Origin: an uncultured Faecalibacterium sp.
GTDB taxonomy: Bacteria > Bacillota > Clostridia > Oscillospirales > Ruminococcaceae
Assembly: GCA_934525325.1 (NCBI GenBank)
Contig: CAKSZE010000012.1
Coordinates: 1-38,317 of the forward strand
Direction of reading: 5' to 3'
DNA length: 38,317 nt
Part shown: positions 38,032-38,317 of the stretch, in pieces
Layout of the letters: every line of letters starts with the position of its first letter
Numbering within the stretch: position 1 is the stretch's first letter
The notes under the pieces: model-generated
Seen by the model: only the letters and a program-made list of their open reading frames with translations
What the model was told of the DNA's origin: nothing
Database searches by the model: none
Translations under genes and position numbers: made by a program

Positions 38032-38155
38032 AAGTTTTGCGGTTGCGAAAGCAATGAATCGCCCCGGTGGGGCGTTCAAGCAAACAGAGCGGTCTTGCGA
38101 AAGCAAGATGGAGGGGTCTCACCCCGACAAGCTCACGGTTAGCACCGAGAAACTT
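38032..38155 (+). ncRNA. Candidate structured RNA (family C), copy 2
   Basis: Outer stem AAGTTT/AAACTT (38032-38037 with 38150-38155); hairpin a TTGC-gaaa-GCAA; hairpin b CGCCCC-ggt-GGGGCG (38060-38074); GAGC (38087-38090) with GCTC (38131-38134) enclosing hairpin c TCTTGC-gaaa-GCAAGA and hairpin d GGGGT-ctc-ACCCC; then an extra hairpin CGGT-tagc-ACCG. The GAAA tetraloops show that the plus strand is the RNA sense. It lies between the two tandem promoters. Confidence 0.6.
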
Positions 38156-38202
38156 AAAGCGCTCCAAGTTCACAAAACTTCAAAAGTTTCTCAAAAAAGT
38201 GC

Positions 38203-38231
38203 TTGACAAAAAACCGCTTCTGTGGTAAAAT
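38203..38231 (+). promoter_or_regulatory. Strong promoter P2 of a putative rRNA operon
   Basis: TTGACA (38203-38208) and TAAAAT (38226-38231) with 17-bp spacing. Confidence 0.8.
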
Positions 38232-38237
38232 AATCAA

Positions 38238-38317
38238 GTCGTCAGCCGCTAAGGCTGAGGCGCACAGGACCTTGAAAATTGAACAATATCGAAAGAACTT
38301 GTAACGGAACCTATATT
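38238..38317 (+). other. Probable rRNA operon leader, running off the window
   Basis: After P2 come a TCAGCC/GGCTGA hairpin (38242-38258) and GGACCTTGAAAATTGAACAA (38270-38289), a sequence typical of leaders and spacers of clostridial rRNA operons (boxA-like antitermination region). A 16S gene is expected just beyond base 38317 but is not in view. Confidence 0.6.

Noticed and set aside
38032..38155. tRNA, 6S RNA or SRP RNA
   Set aside because: The helices and conserved loops fit none of these; no T-loop, no SRP tetraloop platform and no central bubble were found.

Overview
The window looks like chromosome of a high-G+C Gram-positive anaerobe of the Faecalibacterium / Oscillospiraceae type. 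This is an inference from gene content and style. Shine-Dalgarno sites are strong (GGAGG), promoters are sigma-A-like with 17-18 bp spacing, many short lipoproteins share one signal-peptide style, and the DNA is GC-rich and full of small intergenic repeats. No phage or insertion-sequence transposase is present.

Layout. 1-183: tail of a BspA-type leucine-rich-repeat protein. 251-3542: a CLC-type (probably fluoride) exporter, a DUF362 ferredoxin-like protein and a lipoprotein. 3717-7837: a sugar operon in which a BglG/LicT antiterminator, with its RNA target and terminator in its own leader, is followed by an EIICB alpha-glucoside PTS permease and a GH4 6-phospho-alpha-glucosidase. 7845-11285: glutamyl-Q tRNA(Asp) synthetase, a PAP2 membrane phosphatase and a MATE exporter. 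11340-14550: CBS/DRTGG-regulated family II pyrophosphatase, an array of small hairpins, acylphosphatase and a secreted papain-fold protein. 15160-21498: eight tandem lipoprotein genes, each with its own promoter, leader and terminator. 21751-27137: a Wadjet-like jetA-jetB-jetC operon with no jetD beside it. 27138-27735: a four-helix-bundle protein gene bracketed by the same kind of hairpin array seen at 13112. 27743-35148: a MATE exporter behind a long structured leader, a histidine phosphatase operon, a LysR regulator, a CstA-family transporter and an unknown membrane protein. 35156-37662: a MATE exporter, tRNA-Arg(CCG) and a divergent CoaX. 37920-38317: tandem strong promoters and a leader resembling that of an rRNA operon, which would begin just past the window.

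The most unusual material is non-coding. Three element families can be reconstructed by comparing copies inside the window. The first is a 3'-UTR element between stop codon and terminator, with a covarying stem and a possible pseudoknot (13644, 13826, 30731, 31801, 21670). The second is a multi-helix RNA with compensatory changes in two copies (21525-21652 and 38032-38155). The third is the ATGATG/CATCAT hairpin array, empty at 13112-13309 and carrying a four-helix-bundle gene at 27138-27735. A fourth family is MITE-like, with terminal inverted repeats.

All family names come from recognising motifs in translated sequence; no database search was possible.
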